Shown here piece by piece: positions 22,450 through 33,474 of a stretch of 64,000 bases of DNA (positions are counted from its first letter, which is position 1; each line of letters begins with the position of its first letter). The DNA lies in contig JAHEWK010000010.1 of NCBI GenBank assembly GCA_020740775.1, positions 620,001-684,000 of the forward strand. The letters run 5' to 3'. The stretch comes from Ilyonectria destructans (taxonomy: Eukaryota > Ascomycota > Sordariomycetes > Hypocreales > Nectriaceae). A program made the position numbers and the translations under genes. The notes under the pieces are model-generated. The model saw only the letters and a program-made list of their open reading frames with translations, searched no databases and had not been told where the DNA came from.

Positions 22450-25400
22450 ATGGCGCCGGTGGCCGATCGCATTTATTTCCCCTCCCTGGAAGAATGCCTG
22501 ACTGGGGAGCGGGTGCTTCTGTGAGTTACTGCACTCTGCGGCCTCTGCCTAGACCCATGACATGCGACTGACTTCAAGGTAGATCATGGAAGCTCATCGC
22601 AACTGCATTATCCGATGCCTCTGGCCAACGAACCACGAGCTCGGCCGTCATCGAATTTCTCAGCGACGACTATGTTCACGGTCTTTTGAACGATCCTACC
22701 ACCACCTCCGCCCCCCCAAACGAAGACAGCAGGAAAAGCTTCGAGACGAAAACTGCCCCCATTAACGTGCCCTCGGGCCCCGACGGTCGATTTGATGTCG
22801 AGACGATCAAAAAGGACGCTGAGTGGCTGAGCAAGAACGCCAAGATTAACCTCGTTGCCGCGCTGCGAACAGTCGTGGTCGAATACCAGTCTCGCCCTGC
22901 CCGTCACTTAACAGGCCCTTTGTCCTCCCAAGATGCTACGAATCTGCAGGAGGCGGCTGGTCTCAACAATGGTCAAGGCTCGGCATTTTTATCGGACCTG
23001 GGAGCTTCAGCTGCCCTTGACGCTGAGGAGATCTGGAGCGAGTTTGAGAAGCCAGAGACCAGACAGCGACGTCTCTTTGACATTTACCTTACCGAACGAC
23101 GCTATTTCATGATGGCTGCCGACTATGCCAACTCCATCAAACTCTACGAACGGTTGCCAACCTTCGCCCATGTCGACCTCGACCTGGCCAAGACGTACGG
23201 ATTGAAGCTGGCCGCCCGAGACGATGCTGAGCCTCTGCTCCCAGCGTACCTCCAGGTCCTGACCGACTCCATGAGCCACATCGAATCCGGACTCAAATCA
23301 GTGACGGATGAGAAATGGGTGACTGAGGATGTGGAGCTGGACTGGCTGAGAACTCTTCTCACGGAAGCTCTTCATGCGTTGTCGGTCGTGTTCCAGATCG
23401 TGGATAGCTTCGGTGATGACTTTGCCCCATCAAGTTCTGTCAGCCAATGGTTCACTCTCATGGAGATGTACAACTTCTTCGATGCTGTCCAACCGGTTTG
23501 TGCGATTGTGTCGTTTTAGATTCAATTATGCTAACATCCACCCAGATCCACGAAAGTATCGCCCCCTTGGTCTTGCCCCTTAAGACTCTGTCAGCAGCGA
23601 TATCTTTGATATTGCTGAAGCCGGCCCGGTCTTTGACCTACCTCTCAGAGAGAGAAGAGGATGCGACACAAGCCGATGCCTCGTATGATACCTACTTGCT
23701 ATCATCCGAGGTTCTCGAGAAGGTCCACCAGAGCATTCTCAAGGCGGCAGAGTATGACTGCGAAAGCGCAACTCCAGTAATCTTTGCTTGGACTTTGCTA
23801 CTTCATCGCATGAATGTTTCCTACCAAGCCAGGTCAGAGAAGCGGGATAATCTGCTACAACAGAATGCCCGAGAAACCTTCGAGACTGGAGGCGTGTCAC
23901 GATCAGCCGCGAGACGCAATTCTGCTGGTAGCATATTTTCTATCGAGTCCTCGAAGTTTGACGGGTTTCTCGAGAATTATACCGCATCAAAGGATCTTGT
24001 TGTAGTGGAACAACTTGCTTCAGCAGTCACAGCCCACGGCCGGGTTTTCGACGTCATTTCTAATATGGCAACAGGACTGGGACCCTCAGACGAGGGAAGC
24101 ATGACACCATTGCTAAGCTCGCGCATCCGGAACGTCTTTCTTGAGCTCCTGAAGGTCTCCTACCCACTCGTGGGCTATCAATCTGAGCCCGTAAGCTCCT
24201 TGTCGTCAGTTTTGTCAGCTGGACGGAGCTACTGGGATATGTCCTCCCACGAGAACCTCACAGAAAAGCAGGATGTTATCGCATCCATGGTGCACGATGA
24301 CCATGCTCTAGAATTTTTCTTCCAGCAAGCACTCGACCGATACCCCTACGAATTCCTCCCCTTCATCAGCCTTTGTAGGACCCTGGCTAGCGCAACAAGT
24401 CTGCACGACAGTGACCGGTCTGAGATGATCCTCAACTTTCTCCGGTCAACACCATCATTGACATTCACGCTTCCCGATTACTTCCAGGAATACGAGCTCG
24501 TTCAAGAAGACGAGAACACAAATACCTTTTGTCTTCTCCAAGATGTTCCTCTCATCTCCCTCTCGCCATCCTGGAGAGGACGACGGATTGAGGACGACGC
24601 ATACCGGATACCTGCAGGAACATATGGACGCTTTGTCACGGACACAGGTCGCGTTGTCCTGATGGAATACCCCCACTCAACCATCTCACTCCTTGGTCGA
24701 CGACTCGAGATCAACCTGATGAAGGAAGGCTATCAGTCCGAACTTGGAATGCTTCAGCCGGATGAAACTGCTGAGGTTATCTCTCTATTTGCAACACTCA
24801 TTCGGATGGACTACCTGAAGGCCAAGAGGGAAGGGTCAAGTACCTCACTTGTGCACGCCAACAGCGACATCCTGCTCGAAGCCAAAAAGCACATCGATGT
24901 GGGTGGCGGTAGGGATCTTGTCACCGTTGTTTGCGAAACCATGGATTACTACATGCAAGTTGAACTCGCTGCGAGTGAGGAGGATGTTGTAGCGGTCCTC
25001 AACTCCTGCATCCAATTCTTGGACGCAATCCTGCCGATCTGTCCCAGCCGAGTATGGTCCTACTTGGCCCGGTGCGAGTTGTTGAATTCTGAATCAAGAG
25101 CAGGCAAGCTCACCAAGATCACCGGGAGCCTTGACCTGGTCTCGGGACGATACGAGTTTTTGAGTTCTTGTCTTCGCCTATTCTCTAACCTCGTTGACAC
25201 GGCAATGACATCTGCGGTGCAACGCAGAGCTGGCGACCAAGCAATCGGCCGAAAGAAGTCGGATCCTAATCCTTGGCTGGGAACCGCCGACAAGGTCTTG
25301 TCGAGTGTTAGTTTCTCCATTGCTCAGGCCGGTGTGGACATATTCGAGAACACGTCAACTTGGAGATTCGCATCTGATGCCTATCGTTCGTCGCTCCTTC

Positions 25401-28079
25401 GAGACGTTGTTCCGGTTCTCCACAAGGTGATACTGTACAGCTACAGTATGGGTGACTCTCCCAGTTCGGAAAACCTAACGTCTTGCCTCCGGCCTGCTGC
25501 AGCATATGTCATTGATTGCTTCATCTCGCCAGCAACTGGGTCCTTGAGGTTCCAGCCACTCCTGACCTCCTTCATTACGGCGTTCACATCGACAGATGGT
25601 ACATTATACCCCAGGCGTCTCGAGACAATCCAGAGCCAGCTGAGTTCGGTCCTCGAATTTTCGACGACGCTCTTGCGGGTTGCCAACTACTTGGATAAAT
25701 CCTCGAGTATGATTGAGACATACTTGTTCAAGAGCTCTACTTTGCTTGCGCGACTATGCGCGGTCTCTGACCACTTCCGCAAGCCCACTACGTGGCTGTT
25801 GGAGTCGCTTGTGGTCAATGCCGGAAAGGCTACTGGCGAACCTCCCTCATTACTTGGGTACTTGGGACCTCACGTTTCCAAGTCCTTTTTGCAACTCCTC
25901 TCAACTTTGGGGAAGCCGTTTGAGTTGGCAGAAGATGTTAAGACGACCTGGAGATTCTTCTCGGCGATACTGAGGAATCGGCAGCAGTGGATGTCGAACT
26001 GTCTTCTCACAGGACAAACCCCACGAGAAGCAATGAACAAGGACAAGAAAAATGCCGAACTCTCTGCGAACTCGGTCTTCGCAAAGGCTCTGGTCAAACT
26101 CGGGAAACTGAAAGACATTGACTCAGGCGAAGCCCTGATGGTCCTTGACTTTGTCGCATCTGCCCAGAACTTCTGGCCCTGGACCGTTTTTACCCTTCAA
26201 AAGGACACGGTGTATTTGGATGGCCTGCGAGCCTACATTCGCGACCTCAAGTCATCGCACATCACCCTTAAGACCGATGCGGTTCGTGCGAGCGTTGAGG
26301 CAAGATTGGCTGCCTACATTGCGGAAACGTTTGCGATGCAACTGTACCATTCGCGACACCTGGGCAATTCGAGCAACTTAGCAAAAAGTCTTGTTAGCGA
26401 TCTTGACTATTTTCTGCGCGATGGCGTCGAAGTTGCAGGGTACAATAAGTCCCTACACAACAACTTTACCAAGAACTTTTCCAATAAGTACTCGGGATGC
26501 CCTGTGAATGACTTTAAGCGAACCCTTCTTGAGCCCCGAGAGTTGGGTAAGAGCTACTATTACGACTTGGAGCGTGCCGACGAGATGCTCAGATTCGACC
26601 CCGGGTGGATTGGGCGAAAGGACAATGGATTCAAGATGGAGATGGAACTTGCAAACACGAACCTATCCTTGGTCGATGCTCAGATCGTAAGTTACTACTG
26701 CGCGATTTCCATTATAAGACTAACCGGCGTTGTAGGCGCTCTTCCACGCATGGGAATTCCTCCTCGTTGAGCTCAGCACTTGTCTCCCAGATGACGATAC
26801 CGTTGCAAAGCAAATGCTGCAGGTCTCACAACAATGCTTGAATGCCAACCAAGGAATCCCTGGACCGGAGAGCATTTTCCTGAAGCTCGTTGACGCTAGA
26901 GCTAACCTCGCGCTGGTGTTGGTTCAACGATCCGTCAAGAGTTCGGCTCCAGTCAAGGACATCAACCGACTCCTATCAACCTTGATCGGCACCATGAATG
27001 GTGTCGAGGAGCCATTTGGCCAAGAATCCATTGCGTACTATCGCACCTTGCTAAAGTCGCTCTTCGTCACTCTCCGCGCATACCATGTCCACGGCAACAG
27101 AGCGACACCTGACTCTCAGGATGGCATGGAGGGAACGTCTGTTACAGTGGTCCAGACCGTGTTGAACATCCTTGATCGCGTGGTCGGGAGAGGATTTCGT
27201 ACACTGGTCAGCCTGATCCATGACAATGAGGCTACCGTGTCCCCAGAGGATCTCGCACTTTTGACGGCTATCTTGCAAGCGTGCTTGAGCGTCCCCGGCC
27301 TTGATCAGTCACAGACCCAGGTCCTCAACATCATGGCCGAGCACCAGGTGATGAATGCCGCGACGTCGCTCTACTCATGGTCGGATCGACTCGCAGACCA
27401 AGGAGACCCTATCTACGGCGAGCTCAGCATTCTTTTCCTGCTTGAGCTCTCGACACTGCCACTGGTGGCTGAACAGATGGCGTGTGATGGTATTCTGAGC
27501 AACATCCTCTCGGCCAACCTGACCAAGTTCATGCTCAAGTCCAATATTTCGCCCTACTCTGATGCTCCCGTGGCTCAGCGTTGCTATGGAATCTGGGCCA
27601 AAGGACTGCTCCCCCTGATGCTGAACCTGTTGACCGCCCTGGGGGCTACTGTTGCACCTGAGATTTCCTATGTGCTCAACCAGTTCCCTCACCTGCTGGA
27701 GTCGAGCGTGGATCGCTTCGAGGCGCCAGGGGCCAGCCGGACCCAGTCGCGATCGTCGCCGCATTACCTGACGCTCTTAGCGATATCAGAAGTGCACTCG
27801 CTGGCCTTGCTGACACGAGTGGTCGAAGCTCTTCGGGTTAACAACAACCGAGACATCCCAGCGGTAGAATGGGATGCTGCCAGCCTGTTGGAGAACGTCG
27901 ACTTTTGGCTCTCGACCAAGAAGTTACTGAAGGAGCGGCTCATGCCCTTGGGCCAACGTGAGGTAGACTGGCGGGGGATGAAAGCCAACATTACCGGATG
28001 CGACAATCTTTTGGAAGAGAAGGCAGTGGCTCAGTTGGATGCTGTTCGGGATGTGCTGAGCGAGGACTCTGAAGTTTGA
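22450..28079 (+). CDS. nup188: Nuclear pore scaffold protein Nup188
   Basis: Four exons (22450-22520, 22583-23495, 23546-26686, 26736-28079) give 1822 aa, close to the roughly 1830 aa of filamentous fungal Nup188. The protein is a large alpha-solenoid of the inner ring of the nuclear pore, binding Nic96 and holding pore shape. The sequence is helix-rich throughout with no FG repeats and no membrane segment. The part at about residues 610-770 (IPAGTYGRFVTD, VVLMEYPHSTISLLGRRLE) contains beta-rich sequence that fits the SH3-like insertion of Nup188. The string NPWLGTADKVLSSVSFSIAQ is typical of the family as I remember it. Nup192 is the main alternative, but length and motifs favour Nup188. The acceptor of intron 1 is the GTAG at 22579-22582; using the AAG just before it would give an immediate stop. 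Confidence 0.87.
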
Positions 28080-28730
28080 GGAATGGTGCTAGGGATGGGA
28101 TTGGTAGTAATGGGTGGGGATGTAAATTAACTTGGAACTATAAGGTCAAGGGCGTTGGACACCGGGCCGCGATGTGAATTGTGGGAAGACAACTGTGCGA
28201 TACAGAAAAGCAAAGAAAGAAAGAGCGAAGGAAGCACCATGTGTCTCATCATCATAGGATAGGTAGTTTTCATGAATGTCGTTTCCACAAGCGTTTCATG
28301 GTTCAAGAGCTGAGGGTTGAAGGGAGAGTTTCCGCCATGTCATTCATAATTCATATTTCTGGGAGTTGAGTAGAAACGGGTAATACATTCAAGGACTACA
28401 GAGCCAATCCCGATGGCCTCTTTTCTATGTCCCATCGTAATTGCACAATGACAAGTTGGTGCTACAAGACCGGTACGCATCGGCTCATCACTTGTTGTCC
28501 CCCCTCTATTGTCGACAAGTGTCCGCCCCAGACATCGCCATCACCGAGGTCTGTCCTTTTCCGATTCGTATTCATACACAGCCACAGACTCGGAACGCAT
28601 TTACATCCCCGGGCCGAGACAGAGACGGGTTTGATTTATCCGGGAGATTTCCACTATCGGTCACACCGCAGGGTATCGAAACGGGTGGACGGGCGGCCGT
28701 CATATGTCGTGACTTCGTTCGCGTCTGAGC
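28080..28730. other. Convergent 3' spacer, nup188 and tim9
   Basis: This carries the 3' UTRs of nup188 (plus) and tim9 (minus). No coding frame, repeat or RNA gene is seen. Confidence 0.6.
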
Positions 28731-29172
28731 TTATTGCTGGTTCTGCATCTGGGCAGAGAGCTGGGCGTTGTGCTCCTGGAAGCGTTCGCTGACGCGCTGC
28801 TGGGTGGCCATCCACTTGGTCACGCAGCGGTTGATGCAGCCACCCTCGCGGGAAGAGATGGCCTTGGAGGTGAAGTCGTCGACGCAGGACATGAAGCAGT
28901 GCTCAACGAGTCCGCCGAAGGCCTAAACGGGGCGAGTGTGTTAGCCGAGTCAAATTATCAAATAGAGCCGGGTGAAGCGAGTGCGGCGGTCCGAGAACAT
29001 GAGATGATGTGTGCAGGGGATCGACGTACGCCCATGAACTCCTTGACTTGGCGCTTCTGCATGCGCTGCTCCAGCATGCGCTGCTCGTTGGCGGTTAACC
29101 TGGGGGATTGAGGGTCAGTTTTCAGGCATCCAGCTGGGTGGTAGTGGATGGGGTTGGAGCTAACATATCCAT
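28731..29172 (-). CDS. tim9: Mitochondrial small Tim chaperone Tim9
   Basis: Three exons (29172-29165, 29099-29030, 28922-28731) encode 89 aa. Tim9 pairs with Tim10 as a hexamer in the mitochondrial intermembrane space and escorts hydrophobic carrier proteins to the TIM22 translocase. The twin CX3C motifs are Cys35-Cys39 (CFMSC) and Cys55-Cys59 (CINRC), which form the two disulphides made by the Mia40 pathway. The opening MDMLTANEQRMLEQRMQKRQ and the following VKEFMGAFGGLVEHCFMSC are strongly Tim9-like. The first exon is only 8 nt (ATG GAT AT) and is joined through a GTTAGC donor; without it there is no ATG for the conserved N-terminus. Each exon is too short to show up as a long open frame. 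Confidence 0.93.
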
Positions 29173-29835
29173 TGCGGCGGTTGGTTGGGGGAGAGTTCGT
29201 TGATGAGGTTGGAGAGTATCGTGGTCGTTCGGATGTCGATGGACGCTTTTGGGGGTTGAAATTTTGGTATGCGATGCGGCTGATAAGGTGGCGGTTGGGG
29301 CGAGCTGGCTTATCAGCGGGATCGCATTATCGTTTTACCCCAGACTCCGGGAGACGGAACACTGTGGCTGCTGGAATTGGCTGGTGGCTTGGGCGGCCAC
29401 GAAGCGCTGGGATAAGCCACTGCAACCACTGAAAGCTGCTGGCGTCCACTATAACCTATTCTGGCACTGGCATCTTCAAAACCTGGCCCAATGTTTTGGG
29501 AGTGAAACGAGAAGGTGTAAAAAATTGCAATGAGTGCTTGCATGCGCAGATGCCATTTGTCGCGGTTTTGGACACGGATCTCGGCATCGAGGCCGCGCGG
29601 TTTCGCTCGACGCTCTCTCTCTCCTCATATGGTAACCTCCGGCCGGTAGTCGCCCGGGATGAACGGAGCTGTACGACTCGCCCCGGGTTTACAGTTATCT
29701 AAATGAACCCTAACAAAACAATACGAGGGTCTCCCATCCAAGCAAAAACTATGAATCCCACGAGGTAATGGACCCATGGGACCAAGGAACCACCCCCCCA
29801 CGTCCACACATTCCCCCCCAGGAACCCCCAAAACG
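29173..29835. other. Upstream region of tim9
   Basis: This is the probable tim9 promoter, next to the stop of a tentative minus-strand small gene at 29836. Otherwise I see nothing in it. Confidence 0.55.
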
Positions 29836-30063
29836 TCAAGGTTTCCCACTCCTCGGCGATGACCTCATCTCGCCTCCCACACCTTTCATCTCCGTCTTCG
29901 TCAGCAACGTCGCGTCGAGGATGCCCTGGTCAAAGCCGCCACCCCAGACGCTAGATCTGGATGACACTCCCGTGTTCGCCACCTCGTTTCTGCTGTCGTG
30001 TTTCATCGTCGCGAGCTGCGACTGCAGATTCCTTGCTTTCCAGCTGGCGGCTCGCGAGGCCAT
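29836..30063 (-). CDS. Tentative small protein, 75 aa, unrecognised
   Basis: A minus-strand ATG-to-TGA frame of 76 codons. I do not recognise it. In its favour, third codon positions are strongly G or C (GCC TCG CGA GCC GCC at the start), which is not true of the surrounding sequence, and the translation is balanced (RNLQSQLATMKHDSRNEVA, then SVWGGGFDQGILDATLL). A stop lies 21 codons upstream of the ATG, next to a possible acceptor (CTTGCTAG), so an upstream exon could exist. There is no signal peptide or membrane segment. An overlapping plus-strand frame (29768-30103) is also open, so the coding strand is not certain. Confidence 0.33.
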   Translation of the reverse strand: MASRAASWKARNLQSQLATMKHDSRNEVANTGVSSRSSVWGGGFDQGILDATLLTKTEMKGVGGEMRSSPRSGKP

Positions 30064-30724
30064 GCTGGCAGAGAAATCAGGTTTGGTGTCCACGCCGCTC
30101 TGATTGCGCCTCGTATTTGTTCGGTTCTAGCAAGCTGAGACATGGATATCCAGGATAATTGCCCATATGGGAAGCAGTTACAGGAAATCATGTCTACGTA
30201 ATGTTGAGCCTTAGCCGAATATGGCTCGACGAAGCAGGACGATGGATCTTTTGGGTAGCATCTTTAGCATGAAACATAAACATTACTACTCTAAAGTGGA
30301 TCGAGCCAAATGGGAGACTGACGGGAGGGTGGTTGTGAGTGCATTCAATGACTCTACAACTGTCACGTTCTGCTAGGTACTCGGCTACGTCTTCGAAAGA
30401 AGATTGTCGATTCTTCGAAAGTGAGAAATTAACAAGATTGTGACGTCGTATAGACCCGAGCGGTCTTGCTTTTTCTGTAAATTTTTTGGTGTGTTTTTAC
30501 CATTTGCACAATAATACATCCTTTTCTTTCTCTGCCTTGCCCCAAGGTAAGAAAGAAGCCTATCGTCACCGAAACATAGTGGCGGAGGGGTTAACGCACA
30601 TCACTGCTATAAATGCTTCTGCACGAAGACATCAACCTTGGAAAGGCTTTTTCTCAGAGGCGCAAATTGTGGCACAAACGAAATTCTAGGCATCCGAGTG
30701 ATAAACATTTCTTCCTTCCACGTA
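30064..30724. other. Intergenic, nothing recognised
   Basis: Short frames only; no splice-supported gene, repeat or tRNA seen. Confidence 0.55.
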
Positions 30725-30946
30725 TTAAATTGACCAATGGTGGATGCAGGATGGCTCAGCTTCAATCAGAACTCTGAGCTGCATTCACGAAGTATCGTAA
30801 ACGAGGCCGGATCAGGTACGTACCTTGAATATGCCGTCAACGTGCAGGGTGACAAACAGGCAAACCCATCTCTCGGGATTCTCGAAGACGTCGCAACGTC
30901 GAGGGGGAGGGGGAATGATCGTCAGGGTAGTCTGCTGATCGTCCAT
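30725..30946 (-). CDS. Tentative spliced micro-gene, 58 aa
   Basis: Two proposed exons (30946-30824 and 30778-30725) would give 58 aa. Exon 1 begins at an ATG, uses mostly G or C at third positions, reads like protein (DVFENPERWVCLFVTLHVDG) and ends at a good donor, AAG then GTACGT. The acceptor ATGCAG at the end of a 45-nt intron keeps frame to a TAA. The branch site is weak and the intron is near the lower size limit, so exon 1 may instead belong to a decayed or differently spliced gene. The exon 1 frame is also open upstream to 31258 without an ATG. I do not recognise the family. Confidence 0.22.
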
Positions 30947-31329
30947 CTCTGGCTGGAGACTGGCTGAGAGTCGTTCTGGTGGTGGTAGGCGGCGGGTGAA
31001 AGGCGACGAGAACTGGGTCCGTGGAGGTGTAGATGAGTGCGTACTGCGTACATGACAATGAGGGGGAGGGACGCAGATACCCTTGAGAGAGCCAGAGGTA
31101 TTGAATACGAGCGGGTACGCATGTACCGCGTGGAGAGCAAGGGTTCTGACGTGTTGATGCACATTTCCAGGTTCCCTGTCTTTGAGCTGTCCCGAAACGC
31201 GAGCGGATCCAATTTTGGAAACAGGGAAGAACGGAGTACTTACTGCAATGGGATGCAAAAGGTATTGATCCAGCTTAATGTATTGCGTCAGCTCGTCTGC
31301 TTAACACGACTAGGGCATTTTGCCGCTTT

Positions 31330-31510
31330 ATTAAATACTTCCATTTGAAAGGTAGAGTAGATTTACAATAATATTGATATTTAAGCAGAAAAATTAAATA
31401 GAGTATCTACCAAGTAAATCATATCTGAAATATGATTTCTATTAAATTTAGAGCATGATTAAATTACGTTTACCGCAACTCTAACCCGAACCCTTAAAAT
31501 AGCAGCATGC
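31330..31510. other. AT-rich island with an inverted repeat
   Basis: About 180 bp that are far richer in A and T than the flanks, with repeated TTAAAT and ATTAAA strings. A perfect 9-bp inverted repeat (AAATCATAT, loop CTGAA, ATATGATTT) spans 31416-31438. At its right edge is CTAACCCGAACCCTTAA, two imperfect copies of the fungal telomere unit. It could be a mutated transposon remnant or an A/T-biased breakpoint; no coding frame survives. Confidence 0.5.
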
Positions 31511-32024
31511 GATGTCCTAATATAGATTAGCAGCTTGTGTTGCGGTACATTGTTTGGATCAATACCTCTTGCATCACACTCTATGTACATCGCTGGCATG
31601 CAGACCACGGATGCAAGAGCTGCTATGTTGGCAGCCGAACGAGAACTACGCGACGGCCTGGGGAGGGGTTTATATTAGCGTCAACGTGTTTTGGCGCTTT
31701 GTTGTTTGGACCTAACTGTCCATGTTAGCTTCCGTTGAGAGTATACATCCAGTCTTGAAATTGCTGGGCAGCATTGACGAAAGAAACGGTCGATAGGTCG
31801 GTAGTCGTAGTAGCGCCAGGTTGTTGTTGTTGTTGTCGTGTGTGATTGACTGGGATGGCCTTGTTGGCCAGTCTGGGCCTCAACAGATAGACTGGGATGG
31901 GATGAAATGACGCCTCGACGATGGAATTGCACGTTGCCCCCGGCGTAACTGCGTCCCTATACGTGACCACGACGTAGTTACTGCGTAAGTCAGTAGGTAC
32001 TAAAATTACCATGCCGTACAGCAA

Positions 32025-32063
32025 GCTGGGGCTGGGGCTGGGGTCAGGATCAGGATCAGGATC
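32025..32063. repeat. GCTGGG and TCAGGA hexamer tandems
   Basis: About three copies of GCTGGG are followed directly by three copies of TCAGGA. Intergenic, no coding context. Confidence 0.8.
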
Positions 32064-32492
32064 CATACCATGCCTGTCCGCGCCCCATGTGCTCTCTCTC
32101 TATTTCTCTTGGTCTTGGAGTACTCGTACCTCCAGCGGGTAGCAGCAGCAGCCTGTTGTGCGGAGGCGGGCTGTGGCCACCCGAACCTGAGCAATTCGGT
32201 CCCGTCATCACCGTCTGAAGGCAGAGAGGACGGGACGAACAGATACATGGCCGCAAGGCACCTGAGTTTCCGGGTACCTGATCCCCCTCAAGGTTCCATC
32301 GAGCACACCAGTCCATCGCGACAAGGCAGGCCTACCTTGGCAGCTCCCCGCCCATCCTAGAATAAACGTTTTCCCTTCCAGTAGCGGGGGTCGACACCGG
32401 GCGCCATAGGGCAGAAGGTTCCACGGGCGGGTTTAGCAGGTGGCTGCAGTTGGTTTAGCCCTGGACTGTGGTCTTTACGAAGTCGTGGGGCT

Positions 32493-32666
32493 CTCCAGTG
32501 GAGGAGATGGAGGTGAAAAGTGACGGGGTGAACCTCCACTGGACTGGATTGGACTGGGCTCCATTGGAAGCATGCAGCCTACTCCACTGGAAGCACCCCC
32601 ACTGGAAAGACTCGACGGGTCTCCGCTGGAAAATGGAACCCTCCGCTCGCTGGGGACCACTGGAAG
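32493..32666. repeat. Degenerate CCACTGGA repeat field
   Basis: At least six near-copies of TCCACTGGAAG lie in direct orientation, at about 32535, 32560, 32583, 32598, 32622 and 32656, with an inverted copy (TCCAGTGGA) at 32493. Spacing is irregular at 15-34 bp. The core CCACTGG/CCAGTGG is itself close to palindromic. Confidence 0.7.
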
Positions 32667-33079
32667 CTACCTATGGACCGTACAGCAGGGTACTCGTCCC
32701 ACAGGTAGGTCCCGTCCATAGCTGGAGGAGGGCCAAGAAAAAAAAGTCTGGCGCCCGCCCGCCTGCTCGTTCCCGCGATGGGCTGGACCACGAAGACTGC
32801 CTGTGGAAAATGCCAGTAGGAAATTTGGGATAGACCTAGGTAGGTACCGACCAACTCTCTCTTCTGCCACCCCCATCCACTGTAACCCCCGGAGAGACAG
32901 AACAGAGATTGGACAGGGCCCCATTCTCCATATCTTCACCGTCGACATCCTGGTCGCCTCTCTCAGTCGTCTCCATCTCCCATCTGCTACGTACTGCGTA
33001 TAGCTGCGTTGCGATACTCTATTTTCCATCTTCATCTTACGCGGTACCCAGTTGTTCCGTCACTTGTCCTATCTCTTCC

Positions 33080-33120
33080 TCTCTCTCTCTCTCTCTCTCT
33101 CCAACCCTTCCCCCCCCCCC
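33080..33120. repeat. CT microsatellite followed by a C run
   Basis: A CT dinucleotide tract followed a few bases later by a run of about eleven C, in the pyrimidine-rich leader region of the RhoGAP gene. Confidence 0.85.
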
Positions 33121-33474
33121 AACCTAGGCACCGATCCTTCCCTGCCTCCTTCTGTCATATCTCACCTCCACGTGATTTCAAGACTTCCCCCATCCAATCC
33201 CTCCAATCCATCCCTCCACGGGCGCTTATATTCTCACACACCCTTTTCCACCCTTTGAGACCATCAGCCTCGCGCCGTCGATAACCCCATTCCCACACGG
33301 GCTCCAACCAGGCAGCTCTGCTACGCACTATTCCCTCTTATCTCTGCAGGCCATTCCTGAGGCTGCCTGCCCTGGTCTCTACTGCATCCCGCCGACAGAG
33401 GTGGTATTAGAGCCAGCGTCTCCCAGAACACCCCCCGGACCTGCTAGGCTGCCACACCCCCTGAGGTAAGGTAC

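Larger units (their letters stand above)
30947..33474. other. Intergenic region upstream of the RhoGAP gene
   Basis: No gene seen. It contains the AT-rich island at 31330-31510, a purine-rich tandem at 32025-32063, a field of CCACTGGA-like repeats at 32493-32666 and, from about 32900, the pyrimidine-rich promoter region of the RhoGAP gene with GGTACC palindromes at 32273, 32842 and 33043. Confidence 0.6.
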
